From Bacillaceae bacterium (GTDB taxonomy: Bacteria; Bacillota; Bacilli; JACDOE01): 64,000 bases of DNA. Numbering within the stretch: position 1 is the stretch's first letter; the number at the start of each line of letters is the position of its first letter. The notes below the pieces were generated by a model. That model saw only the letters and a list, made by a program, of their open reading frames with translations, did not search any database and was not told the origin of the DNA. The stretch covers positions 1 to 64,000 of the forward strand of contig JACDOE010000013.1 of NCBI GenBank assembly GCA_017656255.1, written 5' to 3'. A program made the translations under genes and the position numbers. Below are positions 1 to 8,920 of this stretch, piece by piece.

Positions 1-75
1 GAAAATGGCTCCCTTTTTTATAGATTTCTTTTTACACAATTATATGGACTTAACTGTATATACACTAATCAAACA

Positions 76-678
76 TTAATTTAATGAAATTAAATCCGTA
101 AAAAGACAGTTGAAAATGTTCACTTTTCCTTTTTCTATATGTTCAGTTTCTATCTCATCAACTATTCTTCTTACCATGGTGTCATCTAATTTTTCATACC
201 CTTTATGCGACATAAAATTATTAAATTCAGATACTAGGGGTAAAATTCTATTGGGTAATTTAACATTTTTGAAACTCCATTTTTTTATATTAAAATCATA
301 TAAAGTTTCGTTTGTGAAATAATAATAATATTTTTCCAGTATACTAATAAATATGAATAGGTCTACCCTCTTCCCATTTAAGTGATTCATTAATTCAATA
401 TCATCATCTAAAATTTTTTGATTTTTATGAAGTAAAATTCTATATTCATAACAATTACTAGATTCAAAATCCGTCCTATTAATTACCTCATATCCTTTAA
501 ATAAATTGATTAGCGGTTTGTTAAATCTATATTTTAACAATTTGTTATTCATATATTCCTTTTTTTTAGAGAACAAATTTAAATATTGAGAGGTCAATTT
601 ATACATCGGATCTTCATATGAAATATTTTTGGGGTAATATTGTTCTATTATTTTTAACAATTTACTGTAATTAGTCAT
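76..678 (-). CDS. Hypothetical protein, AT-rich orphan (200 aa)
   Basis: I do not recognise this family. The reading frame extends upstream to 708, but an AAGGATGG ribosome binding site lies just before the internal ATG at 678, giving a product that begins MTNYSKLLKII. The protein is rich in Asn, Lys, Ile and Tyr and looks soluble, with no signal peptide or membrane segment. Composition is much more AT-rich than the metabolic genes further right, which suggests horizontally acquired or fast-evolving accessory DNA. It has no operon partner in the window. It could be an immunity-type or phage-defence accessory protein, but nothing in the sequence proves that. Confidence 0.6.
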   Translation of the reverse strand: MTNYSKLLKIIEQYYPKNISYEDPMYKLTSQYLNLFSKKKEYMNNKLLKYRFNKPLINLFKGYEVINRTDFESSNCYEYRILLHKNQKILDDDIELMNHLNGKRVDLFIFISILEKYYYYFTNETLYDFNIKKWSFKNVKLPNRILPLVSEFNNFMSHKGYEKLDDTMVRRIVDEIETEHIEKGKVNIFNCLFTDLISLN

Positions 679-708
679 ATAACCATCCTTTTTATTTTCG
701 ATTATCAC

Positions 709-1134
709 CCTTGTTAAACCTGTTCAATTTCTTTTAACGTTTTATCTCTCCATTGACAAGAAAATTCTCTATTGATTGAACCTTTTTCTCTATTCGTAAA
801 TCAAGAAAAAGATTTACAGTAACCTGCACTACTCTGCCACTCTTAGCGGATGGTCGACAATTTTAGTTTCAGGCATGCCCCATCAATTTGTTCTTTCATG
901 ACCAATCCCTCCGGATCAGGTCATCTAAATCCTCAGGGGACGATGCGCAACCTGAACAGCGGAAACAGCGTGTTGGCTGACACGCTGTTTCTTTTTTAGT
1001 AATCATTAGGCTAATAGGGGCTTTGGTTGACCTATACAATCTCAACAAGAATTACTGCGCATTACGAAGACTAAACGACACATAAGAGCGATAATGTGCA
1101 ATGAAAAAAATAGCATCTTCTTCTGCAAAATCGT
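709..1134. other. Gene-free stretch with an orphan terminator
   Basis: No convincing reading frame is present. The only clear element is a plus-strand terminator at 962-997. Because no plus-strand gene precedes it, it probably marks the 3' end of a gene that has been lost, or of a small RNA. Confidence 0.5.
962..997 (+). terminator. Rho-independent terminator without a gene
   Basis: An 11-bp perfect stem, AAACAGCGTGT with ACACGCTGTTT, has a 6-nt loop and is followed by C and six T on the plus strand. There is no T-run in the other direction, so it acts only on plus-strand transcripts. Confidence 0.8.
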
Positions 1135-4100
1135 TTATTCTTGAAGAAAATCAACGTATACTAAATATCTTTTCAATATTACCACTGCTTGTGCCCGCGT
1201 TGCATACATACCGGGGGCAAGCTTATCTTCCTTCAGCCCCTGCACAATACCCGCCTGCACGACTTCGATCGTAGCATTCTCTGCCCAACTGGAGATAGAA
1301 TTGCGATCCTTGAATGCTGCAAGTACAGCTTCATCTGTCAAAGCAGGTGTTTCCTCCTTGTGAACTCCTGTAAACGTCATCGCGTTCGCGATCAGTACCA
1401 TCATTTGTTCACGCGTGATGGGAGCATTGGGTGCAAAGTGATCTGCTGACACCCCCTTAACAAGACCAGCTTGTACCGCAGCTTCTATTGCAGGAGCATA
1501 CCATGCTTCACTATTCACATCATCAAAAGCAGATGTTTCTATACTTCGATTCAAGGATAAACCAAGAGAGCGTACTAACAACGCTGTAAATTCTGCACGT
1601 GTAATCGTTTGATCCGGGGAAAATTGATTCCCTCCCACGCCTTGTATAATTAGCCTCGACGCCATCAGCTCGATGTCATCCTGAGCCCAGTGACCTTGCA
1701 AATCCTCAAAGCTTACATTTGAAGTTTCAAGTACTGTATACATACTATTATGAGGCACATACATAACCACTTCCTTCGTACCATCCGACCGAGTACCCAA
1801 TTGGGATGGAATATATGAAAAGGTTTGGGTATCAGGATCATATAGAACTCCGATAAGCTGCTTGTCATCTGAATCACCAAGTAACAAGATAGCTCTCTCC
1901 ATGTATGCTCGGCCGAAATTATCAAGCTCCAACGTCTGACTCTCAGCTTCAACCCTCACTTTGAAATCGATGACTGGGCCAGCTAACTGAAGTCCCTTTG
2001 CAATAGCAAGCTGTCCAATTACTCGTTCCTCCGCTTCATCAGCTCGCTGCATAATGACGTGCAACTTCAGGTCCTTCAGTTCCTCACCGAGCTGGGCTGC
2101 GCGTCGTTCCAATTCAAGACTATTGATTGACAACTGATAACGGGAATCATTTAACTCCACTTCGAGCTTGAGATTCGGTATACTGTTATGAATACGCATC
2201 AGCGCGTCAGCTGGAAATTCCACTTGTATCTTTCGTTGCGTATCATCTATCGCAATCGTTAACAACAGGTTCTCATTTCTGTTTAATTCAGTTAATGCGT
2301 CCATCAACATTCGTTCTGTTATCTTAACTTTTTCTTCAAAGCTGTCTAAATGGGCAACTTTATGAATAATCGTTGGGCTAACAACAAGTCTCGTGCTTCC
2401 TCCCTCATCAGCAATGATTCGATAAGCTGGTGACGATTTTGATTGCGATGCTGATGAAGACGTATCTGCTCTCAAACGGAAACGATTTGTTGCTTTGTCT
2501 ACCGTATTACCAACTGCATCCTGCGCCTTAATATGCAGATACCAATCGCCATTTACTCCACTCATGGACAGCGTATCCCCACTGGCAAACGATGTCCATG
2601 AAACTCCCGCTCCCGGAGTGCTGGCACTCTGTGTCCATACGTATTTCAAGGAGCCCGAATTCACTCCGCTTTCATTGTCACTCACGGTTACGATCGTCGA
2701 TGCCGAATGCGCAAAACTCTCGCTTCCGTTATTGTCAATAACGACGATTGGGGCTGTCCGGTCAATTCGGATCTTTTGAGCAGGGGTCAATCGAATCTCG
2801 TTGCCTGCACTGTCATTAGCTTTTACATCCAATGTATGAGTACCTTCAGCTGTAAATGAAAGCGGCGTATGATATTCGCTCCAGGTGGTTCCCCCATCCA
2901 ATGAATAGCTGATAGATGTGACGGATACTCCGGGAGTCGTATGGTACGCATAAACACTGGCAGTCACACTACGCTTCGTCCATTCACCGCTTGTATATGC
3001 AGTACCATCGTCAGCAAATGTTAGTGGTACTTCCAAAATCAATCCACTGCGATTAATATTCACTGTCTTCGATACAACCGAGCTTGTAAGCCCGACGTTA
3101 TCTACGGCTCGTGCCTGTAACGTATAGGTACCCTCCGACGCAAATGAAAGAGGAACACCATACGGATTCCATGACAATCCATCATCCGTAGATATCTCTA
3201 TCGTTTGGATTCCGCTATAGTCATCTTCTGCATAGACATTGGCGGTTACATTCTGATTTGTCCAATCACCACTCGTATAAAGGGAGCCATCATCTTTCTG
3301 AAACTCTATCGTAACCACGGGTGAGCTATTATCCAAACGAAAACGGTTCGTTGCTATATTCACCGTGTTGCCAACCTCATCCTGTGCCTTTACGTGCAGA
3401 TACCAATCCCCATCCACGCCGTTGATCGATAGCGTATCTCCACTGGCAAACGATGTCCACGATACTCCCGCTCCCGGAGTGCTGGCACTCTGTGTCCATA
3501 CGTATTGCAAGGAATTTGAATCTAGACCGCTTTCCGTATCATCCACAGTTACCATCGTATGTGCTGACTGCGCATACGTTTCACTGCCGTTCGTACCAAA
3601 ATTGACAGATGGCGGTGTTAAGTCTTTATTTACCGTGACTGTATACGTCTGCCCCGAAAAGAAATACGGTTCAACCTGAATCGGGATTACTGTAGAGCTT
3701 CCAGTTAAAGGTACGACAAAAGGATGACCACTCGACAGTTCCTGATCGTTCACGATTAATCCTGTATAATCCGAATCAGATAGTAAAGCCGTAAGATGAA
3801 CACTTCCCGTCGAACCATCTACATACAGTGAATAATCGGTGACATTTGGATCAAAAGCAGGGCTCACTTCACCTTCATCAATTGTTAAATCGTTCAAAAG
3901 CTTATTTCCAGGAATATCCGCTTGGCCAATATTAAGCCCCCAAACAACCACCGTACCATCCGACTTTAAGGCCATGGAAGTGGATTCTCCTGCGGCAATG
4001 GCAACGACATCATCCAAGCCCGCCGGTACATCCGTCTGTCCACGATTATTTCGTCCCCAGGCAACCACCGTACCATCCGACTTCAAGGCCATGGAATGGT

Positions 4101-5694
4101 ATTCTCCTGCGGCAATGGCAACAGCATCATCCAAGCCCGCCGGTACATCCGTCTGTCCGAAATCATTACGACCCCAGGCAACCAACGTACCATCTGACTT
4201 CAAGGCCATAGAATAAGAATATCCTGCAGCAATCGAAATCACACCACTCTGCGCGGCTGTCGGTACCATGGATTCACCATGAATATCGCTTCCCCAGGCA
4301 ATCACGCTACCGTCTGACTTAAGTGCCAATGAATGTGTGAATCCTGCGGCAATGGATTTCACACCACTCTGTGCATCAATGGGGACATTGATCTGATTAT
4401 ACTCATTATTCCCCCAAGCGACTACACTTCCATCTGACCTCAAAGCCAATGAATGGTGTACTCCCGCGACAATCGCAATAGCATCATTCAAGCCCGATGG
4501 CACATTCGTCTGTCCGAAATCACTATTGCCCCAGGCGACTACATTTCCGTCTGACTTCAACGCTAAAGAGTGTTCACGACCCGCGTCAATAGCAACAACA
4601 TTTTCCAAGCCCGATGGCACATTCGTCTGTCCATATACATTACGCCCCCAGCCGTCAATCGTGCCATCTGTTTTTAACACAAGTGCGTGACCGTAGCCTG
4701 TAGCGATTGCTTCTGCCTTAACAGGGACCGTTAACCCTGAGGGGACATTAATCTGTCCATCATCGTTATTTCCCCAGGAGACAATATTACCGTCTGCTTT
4801 TAATACCAACGAATGATAACCATCCGCTACGATCGCCGACACACTGGTAGATGCATCTGTGGGCACCGTGCTTTGTCCATAGCTATCCGATCCCCAGGCG
4901 ACAACACTACCGTCTGACTTCAACGCCAATGAGTGATCGTCTCCCGCAGCGATCGCTATGACATCGCTGGAACCTCCTGCCGGCACCGTACTTTGTCCAT
5001 AGTTATCACTCCCCCAAGCCACAACACTCCCATCTGATTTCAACGCAAGCGAATGAAATCCTCCGGCAGCGATCGCCACTACTTCGGTGGATGCTCCCGC
5101 AGGAACTGTAGTTTGTCCCAACGAGTTCCGTCCCCAGGCGACAACACTACCGTCTGACTTCAACGCCAATGAGTGATCGTCTCCCGCAGCGATCGCTATG
5201 ACATCGCTGGAACCTCCTGCCGGCACCGTACTTTGTCCATAGTTATCACTCCCCCAAGCCACAACACTCCCATCTGATTTCAAGGCCAACGAATGAGCAT
5301 GGCCCGCTGCGATAGCAACTATTCCTGAGGTTGCTTCTACAGGCACCGTACTTTGACCGTCTCCATCATTACCCCAGGCAATCACGCTACCGTCTGTTTT
5401 TAACGCAAGTGAATGCTCACCTCCGGCAGCAATCGCTGAAACTCCAGAGGATGCTTCGGATGGAACCGTACTCTGTCCAAAGTCATGATTAATATTTTCA
5501 CTCCCCCAGGCAACTACACTGCCATCCGACTTCAGGGCCAGTGTATGATACTTGCCCGTAGCTAATTGTTGTAAAGAAGTCCTTTGTCCTTCACTTGAAT
5601 AAGCCGAAACTGACGCATTTTCACTTACACTGAAAGTCAATGTATAGAATAAAATAAACACGAAATAAACATATACGATTCGTTTCATTTCCAC
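1135..5694 (-). CDS. Secreted RCC1-repeat / Ig-like / SLH-domain surface protein (1519 aa)
   Basis: Large exported cell-surface protein. A signal peptide covers about residues 1-31. Residues 40-600 contain 14 RCC1-type repeats of 38-42 residues, each with the core HSLALKSDGSVVAWG. An RCC1 propeller has seven blades, so 14 repeats fit two propellers. A cadherin-like sandwich follows (about 605-690, LNDLTIDEG start), then Ig-like modules to about 1080, two carrying the repeated VWTQSASTPGAGVSWTSFA segment. A region of unknown fold leads to three SLH domains at about 1340-1511, which normally bind pyruvylated wall polymer. The likely role is adhesion or ligand binding at the S-layer; the ligand is unknown. 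The start may be GTG at 5694 or ATG at 5688. The two-component system at 5914-7781 diverges from it and could regulate it; that is inference. Confidence 0.88.
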   Translation of the reverse strand: MEMKRIVYVYFVFILFYTLTFSVSENASVSAYSSEGQRTSLQQLATGKYHTLALKSDGSVVAWGSENINHDFGQSTVPSEASSGVSAIAAGGEHSLALKTDGSVIAWGNDGDGQSTVPVEATSGIVAIAAGHAHSLALKSDGSVVAWGSDNYGQSTVPAGGSSDVIAIAAGDDHSLALKSDGSVVAWGRNSLGQTTVPAGASTEVVAIAAGGFHSLALKSDGSVVAWGSDNYGQSTVPAGGSSDVIAIAAGDDHSLALKSDGSVVAWGSDSYGQSTVPTDASTSVSAIVADGYHSLVLKADGNIVSWGNNDDGQINVPSGLTVPVKAEAIATGYGHALVLKTDGTIDGWGRNVYGQTNVPSGLENVVAIDAGREHSLALKSDGNVVAWGNSDFGQTNVPSGLNDAIAIVAGVHHSLALRSDGSVVAWGNNEYNQINVPIDAQSGVKSIAAGFTHSLALKSDGSVIAWGSDIHGESMVPTAAQSGVISIAAGYSYSMALKSDGTLVAWGRNDFGQTDVPAGLDDAVAIAAGEYHSMALKSDGTVVAWGRNNRGQTDVPAGLDDVVAIAAGESTSMALKSDGTVVVWGLNIGQADIPGNKLLNDLTIDEGEVSPAFDPNVTDYSLYVDGSTGSVHLTALLSDSDYTGLIVNDQELSSGHPFVVPLTGSSTVIPIQVEPYFFSGQTYTVTVNKDLTPPSVNFGTNGSETYAQSAHTMVTVDDTESGLDSNSLQYVWTQSASTPGAGVSWTSFASGDTLSINGVDGDWYLHVKAQDEVGNTVNIATNRFRLDNSSPVVTIEFQKDDGSLYTSGDWTNQNVTANVYAEDDYSGIQTIEISTDDGLSWNPYGVPLSFASEGTYTLQARAVDNVGLTSSVVSKTVNINRSGLILEVPLTFADDGTAYTSGEWTKRSVTASVYAYHTTPGVSVTSISYSLDGGTTWSEYHTPLSFTAEGTHTLDVKANDSAGNEIRLTPAQKIRIDRTAPIVVIDNNGSESFAHSASTIVTVSDNESGVNSGSLKYVWTQSASTPGAGVSWTSFASGDTLSMSGVNGDWYLHIKAQDAVGNTVDKATNRFRLRADTSSSASQSKSSPAYRIIADEGGSTRLVVSPTIIHKVAHLDSFEEKVKITERMLMDALTELNRNENLLLTIAIDDTQRKIQVEFPADALMRIHNSIPNLKLEVELNDSRYQLSINSLELERRAAQLGEELKDLKLHVIMQRADEAEERVIGQLAIAKGLQLAGPVIDFKVRVEAESQTLELDNFGRAYMERAILLLGDSDDKQLIGVLYDPDTQTFSYIPSQLGTRSDGTKEVVMYVPHNSMYTVLETSNVSFEDLQGHWAQDDIELMASRLIIQGVGGNQFSPDQTITRAEFTALLVRSLGLSLNRSIETSAFDDVNSEAWYAPAIEAAVQAGLVKGVSADHFAPNAPITREQMMVLIANAMTFTGVHKEETPALTDEAVLAAFKDRNSISSWAENATIEVVQAGIVQGLKEDKLAPGMYATRAQAVVILKRYLVYVDFLQE
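4891..5283. repeat. Near-perfect 240-bp-offset direct repeat inside the RCC1 region
   Basis: Positions 4891-5043 and 5131-5283 read as the same about 153 bases. The other RCC1 repeats are only similar at DNA level, so this pair reflects a recent duplication or gene conversion of two blades. Confidence 0.85.
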
Positions 5695-5865
5695 TTTTTC
5701 CCTTCTCTTTAATATTTCCTAACACCATAATCATAAGGGAATAAAGTACCTAATCATAGGTCATAAACAGTCACTTTTTTTCCAAAAAAGGTCATAATTT
5801 TTGCATGGGAAAATCTAACAAAATCACAATACAATAGGCATCACGGTTTTTTTTTTAATAGAAGA

Positions 5866-5887
5866 ATAGGTATAATATAGGTATAAT
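5866..5887 (+). promoter_or_regulatory. Tandem -10-like elements upstream of the sensor kinase
   Basis: The 11-mer ATAGGTATAAT occurs twice back to back, each copy holding a perfect TATAAT. It ends 26 bases before the kinase ATG, just after a long T-run. No good -35 hexamer is visible, so an activator-dependent or phase-variable promoter is possible. Confidence 0.5.
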
Positions 5888-5913
5888 AAAGGAATCATAA
5901 GGAAGGTGACCCC

Positions 5914-7092
5914 ATGTTGTATAGACCCACGACAATACTTACCGTCATCATGTATTTTTCATTACTCGTTCCGATGCTGTTCTTAAAAACGGGTAATCCA
6001 GATATATGGACTGAACTCTTAGCATTAGCACTTGTATATTCAGCACTTCAAGTCATACGCCACCATCTCTATAGTATCAACTTCTCAAGTTGGCCTAATC
6101 TGCTCATGTTATTGATTCAATGGGGAATTGCTTTTGCCATACAAATCATAGACGGTTCTTTCATCCCACAAATCTATTTTTTCATTATTTTAGCCGAAGC
6201 TGCTTACAAGACCTCTGTCAAATTCAGTGTCCCGTTTGCGCTTTTCTGTTATTTAGGGTTTGTGTACGGGATTTATTTACACTATAATCAGCCGCCATTC
6301 GAAGAAATCCACTTTGTGATTCCTCGTATACTGGAGTATGGACTGATATTCGGCTTTAGCTACGTGACGCAGAAAGCGAACTTGCAAAAGGAGCAACTAA
6401 ATTATGCCTACGAAAAGTTAAAGCGCAATCAACAACACTTAGAAGAAAAAACTTTGATGGAGGAACGGGTGCGACTCTCCAGAGAATTTCACGATACGAT
6501 CGGTCATACGTTAACCACCGCTCTTGTCGGTATGGAAACAGGAAAGCAATTAATGCTGCACCATAAAACAGACGAAGCGATTGACAAGCTCGACCTTGCC
6601 AGGAAACAGGTGAAAAACAGCTTGGAGAATGTGCGAAAATCGGTGAAAACCTTACATAAGCAGCAATCATTTATTCATTTTGAGAAAAGTCTTAAAGCAT
6701 TAATAGAAGAAACTCGTACACATACTGGTGTAATGATTGATACTACTATCTCAGAGCTTCCACCTATGAATCCACAGCAGGAATTAACGCTGTATCGCGC
6801 GTTACAGGAAGGCCTCACGAATGGCATTAAGCATGGGAAATGTTCAACCTTTCAATTTTCACTGAACTTTAAAGATGGACACATTCATTTCTTGCTGCAG
6901 GATAACGGCACCATGCCATTAGCTTGGCAATACGGCTTTGGATTGTCCGCTATGCAGGAAAGGGTGAAACAGTTAAAAGGAGTTATGAAAATATCAAGGA
7001 ATAGAGAGGGTGGCTGTCAGCTTTCGATAACGATGCCGCTTAACCCGACTTCGACACAAGTGCAACCAACGGACAGGAGGGTGCTTAAATGA
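5914..7092 (+). CDS. Sensor histidine kinase, HisKA_3 / DesK-NarX type
   Basis: Membrane sensor kinase of 392 aa. About five hydrophobic segments fill residues 5-155, without a large extracellular domain, so it probably senses a membrane or intramembrane signal. A coiled linker (155-185) leads to the HisKA_3 dimerisation helix with phospho-acceptor His193 in EFHDTIGHTL. The HATPase domain has the N-box QEGLTNGIKHG, a G1-like LQDNG and a G2-like GFGLSAMQERV. AAGGTG precedes the ATG. Its last codons overlap the response-regulator start by 4 bases (ATGA), so the two are translationally coupled. It lies divergent from the SLH surface-protein gene. Confidence 0.9.
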   Translation: MLYRPTTILTVIMYFSLLVPMLFLKTGNPDIWTELLALALVYSALQVIRHHLYSINFSSWPNLLMLLIQWGIAFAIQIIDGSFIPQIYFFIILAEAAYKTSVKFSVPFALFCYLGFVYGIYLHYNQPPFEEIHFVIPRILEYGLIFGFSYVTQKANLQKEQLNYAYEKLKRNQQHLEEKTLMEERVRLSREFHDTIGHTLTTALVGMETGKQLMLHHKTDEAIDKLDLARKQVKNSLENVRKSVKTLHKQQSFIHFEKSLKALIEETRTHTGVMIDTTISELPPMNPQQELTLYRALQEGLTNGIKHGKCSTFQFSLNFKDGHIHFLLQDNGTMPLAWQYGFGLSAMQERVKQLKGVMKISRNREGGCQLSITMPLNPTSTQVQPTDRRVLK

Positions 7093-7781
7093 AAACGATT
7101 AAGGTAGCTGTGGCAGATGACCATCCAATCGTGCGGGACGGACTCAAAACTATATTAGATTTACAAGAGGATATAGAAATAATCGGCACAGCTGATAATG
7201 GAAAAAGTGCAGTGAAGCTGGCAGCAGAAAAACAGCCGAACGTCATGTTGATCGATATTTATATGCCCGAAATGAACGGGTTGGAAGCAACAAAAGTAAT
7301 CAAGAAAGAGTTTCCAAATGTACATATTTTGCTCATTACGTCACTGCCGGATGACAACAACGTAATTCAAGCGATGATTAATGGAGCGAGCGGTTTTATA
7401 CTAAAGGAATGGGAAACCGATGAGATTGTGCGAGTGATTCATTCCGTCATTTCCGGTAAAATGGTACTCCCTTCCCTTGCATCTAAAAAGCTTGCCAACA
7501 GCTTAGCATCACAACAAAAAAGGCAAATGTTCTATAGTGAGGATGAGATTACTAAGTATGTAAAACAACAGTCATGGGGGAAATGGGAGCCGTTATTTTC
7601 CCTCCGTGAGAAACAAATTTTGCTGCTCTTATTGAATAATCATAGCAATACAGACATTGCTGACCTTCTCCATCTATCCAAGGGAACGGTTAAAAATTAT
7701 CTCAGTTCTATTTATAAGACCTTAGGAGTAACCAACCGTGGAGACGCAAAACAAGTCATGTTTTCCGAAAGAAAACTTTAA
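7089..7781 (+). CDS. NarL/LuxR-family response regulator
   Basis: DNA-binding partner of the upstream kinase, 230 aa. The receiver has the acidic pair Asp10-Asp11 and the phospho-acceptor Asp56 in LIDIYMPEMNG; the Thr/Ser and Lys switch positions are present (LLITS, FILKEW). The C-terminal LuxR helix-turn-helix is SLREKQILLLLLNNHSNTDI followed by LHLSKGTVKNYLSS. The linker between domains is somewhat longer than usual and basic. The start overlaps the kinase stop. Targets are not shown; the adjacent divergent surface-protein gene is the simplest candidate. IS remnants follow directly. Confidence 0.92.
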   Translation: MKTIKVAVADDHPIVRDGLKTILDLQEDIEIIGTADNGKSAVKLAAEKQPNVMLIDIYMPEMNGLEATKVIKKEFPNVHILLITSLPDDNNVIQAMINGASGFILKEWETDEIVRVIHSVISGKMVLPSLASKKLANSLASQQKRQMFYSEDEITKYVKQQSWGKWEPLFSLREKQILLLLLNNHSNTDIADLLHLSKGTVKNYLSSIYKTLGVTNRGDAKQVMFSERKL

Positions 7782-7849
7782 AAAACCCCGAAAGGTCTAT
7801 GATCAGAACAAAGTCGCTAGCGCGACCTCTCTTTCACCCAGGGTTTCAA

Positions 7850-8065
7850 TCAATTATCAGACTGATCTTTCACCATACGCATTGTCCCATTACATTCCGG
7901 ACAATGCGTTTCTACCTCTTCTCCTTGTTCTAAATCAAGTTGAATTTTAAATCTCTCCCACAAGTACATGAATGTGAGTAAGGTATGGATCACCGTTATG
8001 ATCCCTACTTCTAATCGCCTCTTTTTACTTCGCTCATAACACCAATATTGAAAAACTTTCGACAA
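7850..8065 (-). pseudogene. Internally deleted IS91/IS801-type transposase remnant
   Basis: A 71-codon frame joins two pieces that resemble separate parts of Y2 (IS91-type) transposases. The first is the segment ERSKKRRLEVGIITVIHT, which in the family precedes the catalytic HPHIH region. The second is the C-terminal CPECNGTMRMV zinc-knuckle-like tail. The catalytic core between them is missing and no proper start is seen. I identify the family from memory of its motifs, so this is moderate confidence. It lies beside a second broken transposase. Confidence 0.5.
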
Positions 8066-8140
8066 CCTTTTACTTAACTCTTTTAATTTACTTCAATCGA
8101 TAACGTATAATTAAGTTCGCAAAAAGTAAAAAGAGGAAAA

Positions 8141-8202
8141 GCCATCGGCAACTCCGAATAGGTAAGTGTCCACCAAACCGAAAAGGAGTTGCAAACGATG
8201 GC
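8141..8202 (+). promoter_or_regulatory. Hairpin that masks the RBS and start codon of the IS256-type transposase
   Basis: GCCATCGGCAACTCC at 8141-8155 is complementary to GGAGTTGCAAACGATGGC at 8185-8202, apart from a small bulge. The second arm contains the GGAG ribosome binding site and the ATG at 8198. A transcript reading in from outside would fold and hide the start, a known way for IS elements to avoid activation by neighbouring promoters. Confidence 0.6.
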
Positions 8203-8613
8203 CTACCAAAATTCTACCGTATCTTTTGAACAAATGCTACTTCAGTTTATGTCTGAACAAGATCCCATGTTGTCTATGCTTCAATGTCTCTGTGAACAAC
8301 TGATGGAAGCTGAACTCACCACAAGCTCAAAAGTCTGAAAGGACGGAGGAACGTACCGGTTATCGCTCGGGCTATCGAGTCCGACGTTTTGACACAAGGA
8401 TGGGGACCATGTATCTCTTTGTTCCCAAACTTCGCAAAGGAGGCTATGTTCCCTTCTTTGTCACAGAGAAATCACGTTCAGAAACGGCCTTAATTCAAGT
8501 CATTCAAGAAGCATATATCAACGGCGTTTCGACAAGAAAAATCAAGAAACTAGCCAACAGTTTAGGAATAGAATCTATTTCACGCGGACAAGTCTCCCAG
8601 ATAACACGTGAGC
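8198..8613 (+). pseudogene. IS256-family transposase, frameshifted and 3'-truncated
   Basis: The N-terminal part (MAYQNSTVSFEQMLLQFM...) runs 46 codons from the ATG at 8198 to a stop at 8336-8338. The protein continues in the +1 frame as ERTEERTGYRSGYRVRRFDT, then VPKLRKGGYVPFF, EAYINGVSTRKIKKL and SRGQVSQITRE, the standard order of an IS256-type Mutator transposase. The frameshift lies near 8318-8330. Homology ends near 8613, where the terminator of the cotJ operon begins, so most of the catalytic domain is lost. No right-hand inverted repeat is visible. The copy is inactive. Confidence 0.85.
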
Positions 8614-8641
8614 TTAAAAACGGCGGACACCTGCCCGCCGC
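8614..8641 (-). terminator. Terminator of the cotJ operon
   Basis: CGGCGG at 8621-8626 pairs with CCGCCG at 8635-8640. On the minus strand the stem is followed by five T (8620-8616). It lies 25 bases after the last cotJ stop codon and marks the edge of the IS256 remnant. Confidence 0.75.
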
Positions 8642-8665
8642 TTTTTCACATCTCTTTTTCAAGAT

Positions 8666-8920
8666 CTAATCCCAATCCGACGAACTACTGCTATCCCCAT
8701 CCTCATAAGGATCATGATACGGATCATACAACCACTTAAACAGCGTGCCTTTCCTGAGCGCCACCGATAACGGAAACTGACCCGAAAATGTATCAAACGG
8801 TATTGGCTTCACCGGCGGGATATTGACCGGCGGATACCCGAGTCCTTTGCCTTTACCTAGCGGAGAAAATCCTCCGGCGTAATCCCTTCCGTGCTCGTAA
8901 ACATGTCCTTCGTCTCCCAT
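8666..8920 (-). CDS. cotJA: CotJA-like spore coat protein
   Basis: Small coat-associated protein, 84 aa, Pro/Gly/Tyr-rich, with the CotJA-like core SVALRKGTLFKWLYDPYHDP and an acidic Ser tail. CotJA recruits CotJC into the spore coat in Bacillus. The ATG at 8920 has an excellent ribosome binding site (GAGGAGGGGGAACT), so the start is well supported even though it lies 64 bases inside cotJC in another frame. In the usual operon cotJA comes first; here it is last. The N-terminal about 20 residues are encoded by DNA that also encodes the CotJC tail, so that part is probably new. An IS256 remnant follows the operon. Confidence 0.75.
   Translation of the reverse strand: MGDEGHVYEHGRDYAGGFSPLGKGKGLGYPPVNIPPVKPIPFDTFSGQFPLSVALRKGTLFKWLYDPYHDPYEDGDSSSSSDWD

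Noticed and set aside
7783-7835. GTCGC/GCGAC hairpin after the response regulator as a terminator
   Set aside because: The stem is only five pairs and is not followed by a T-run.
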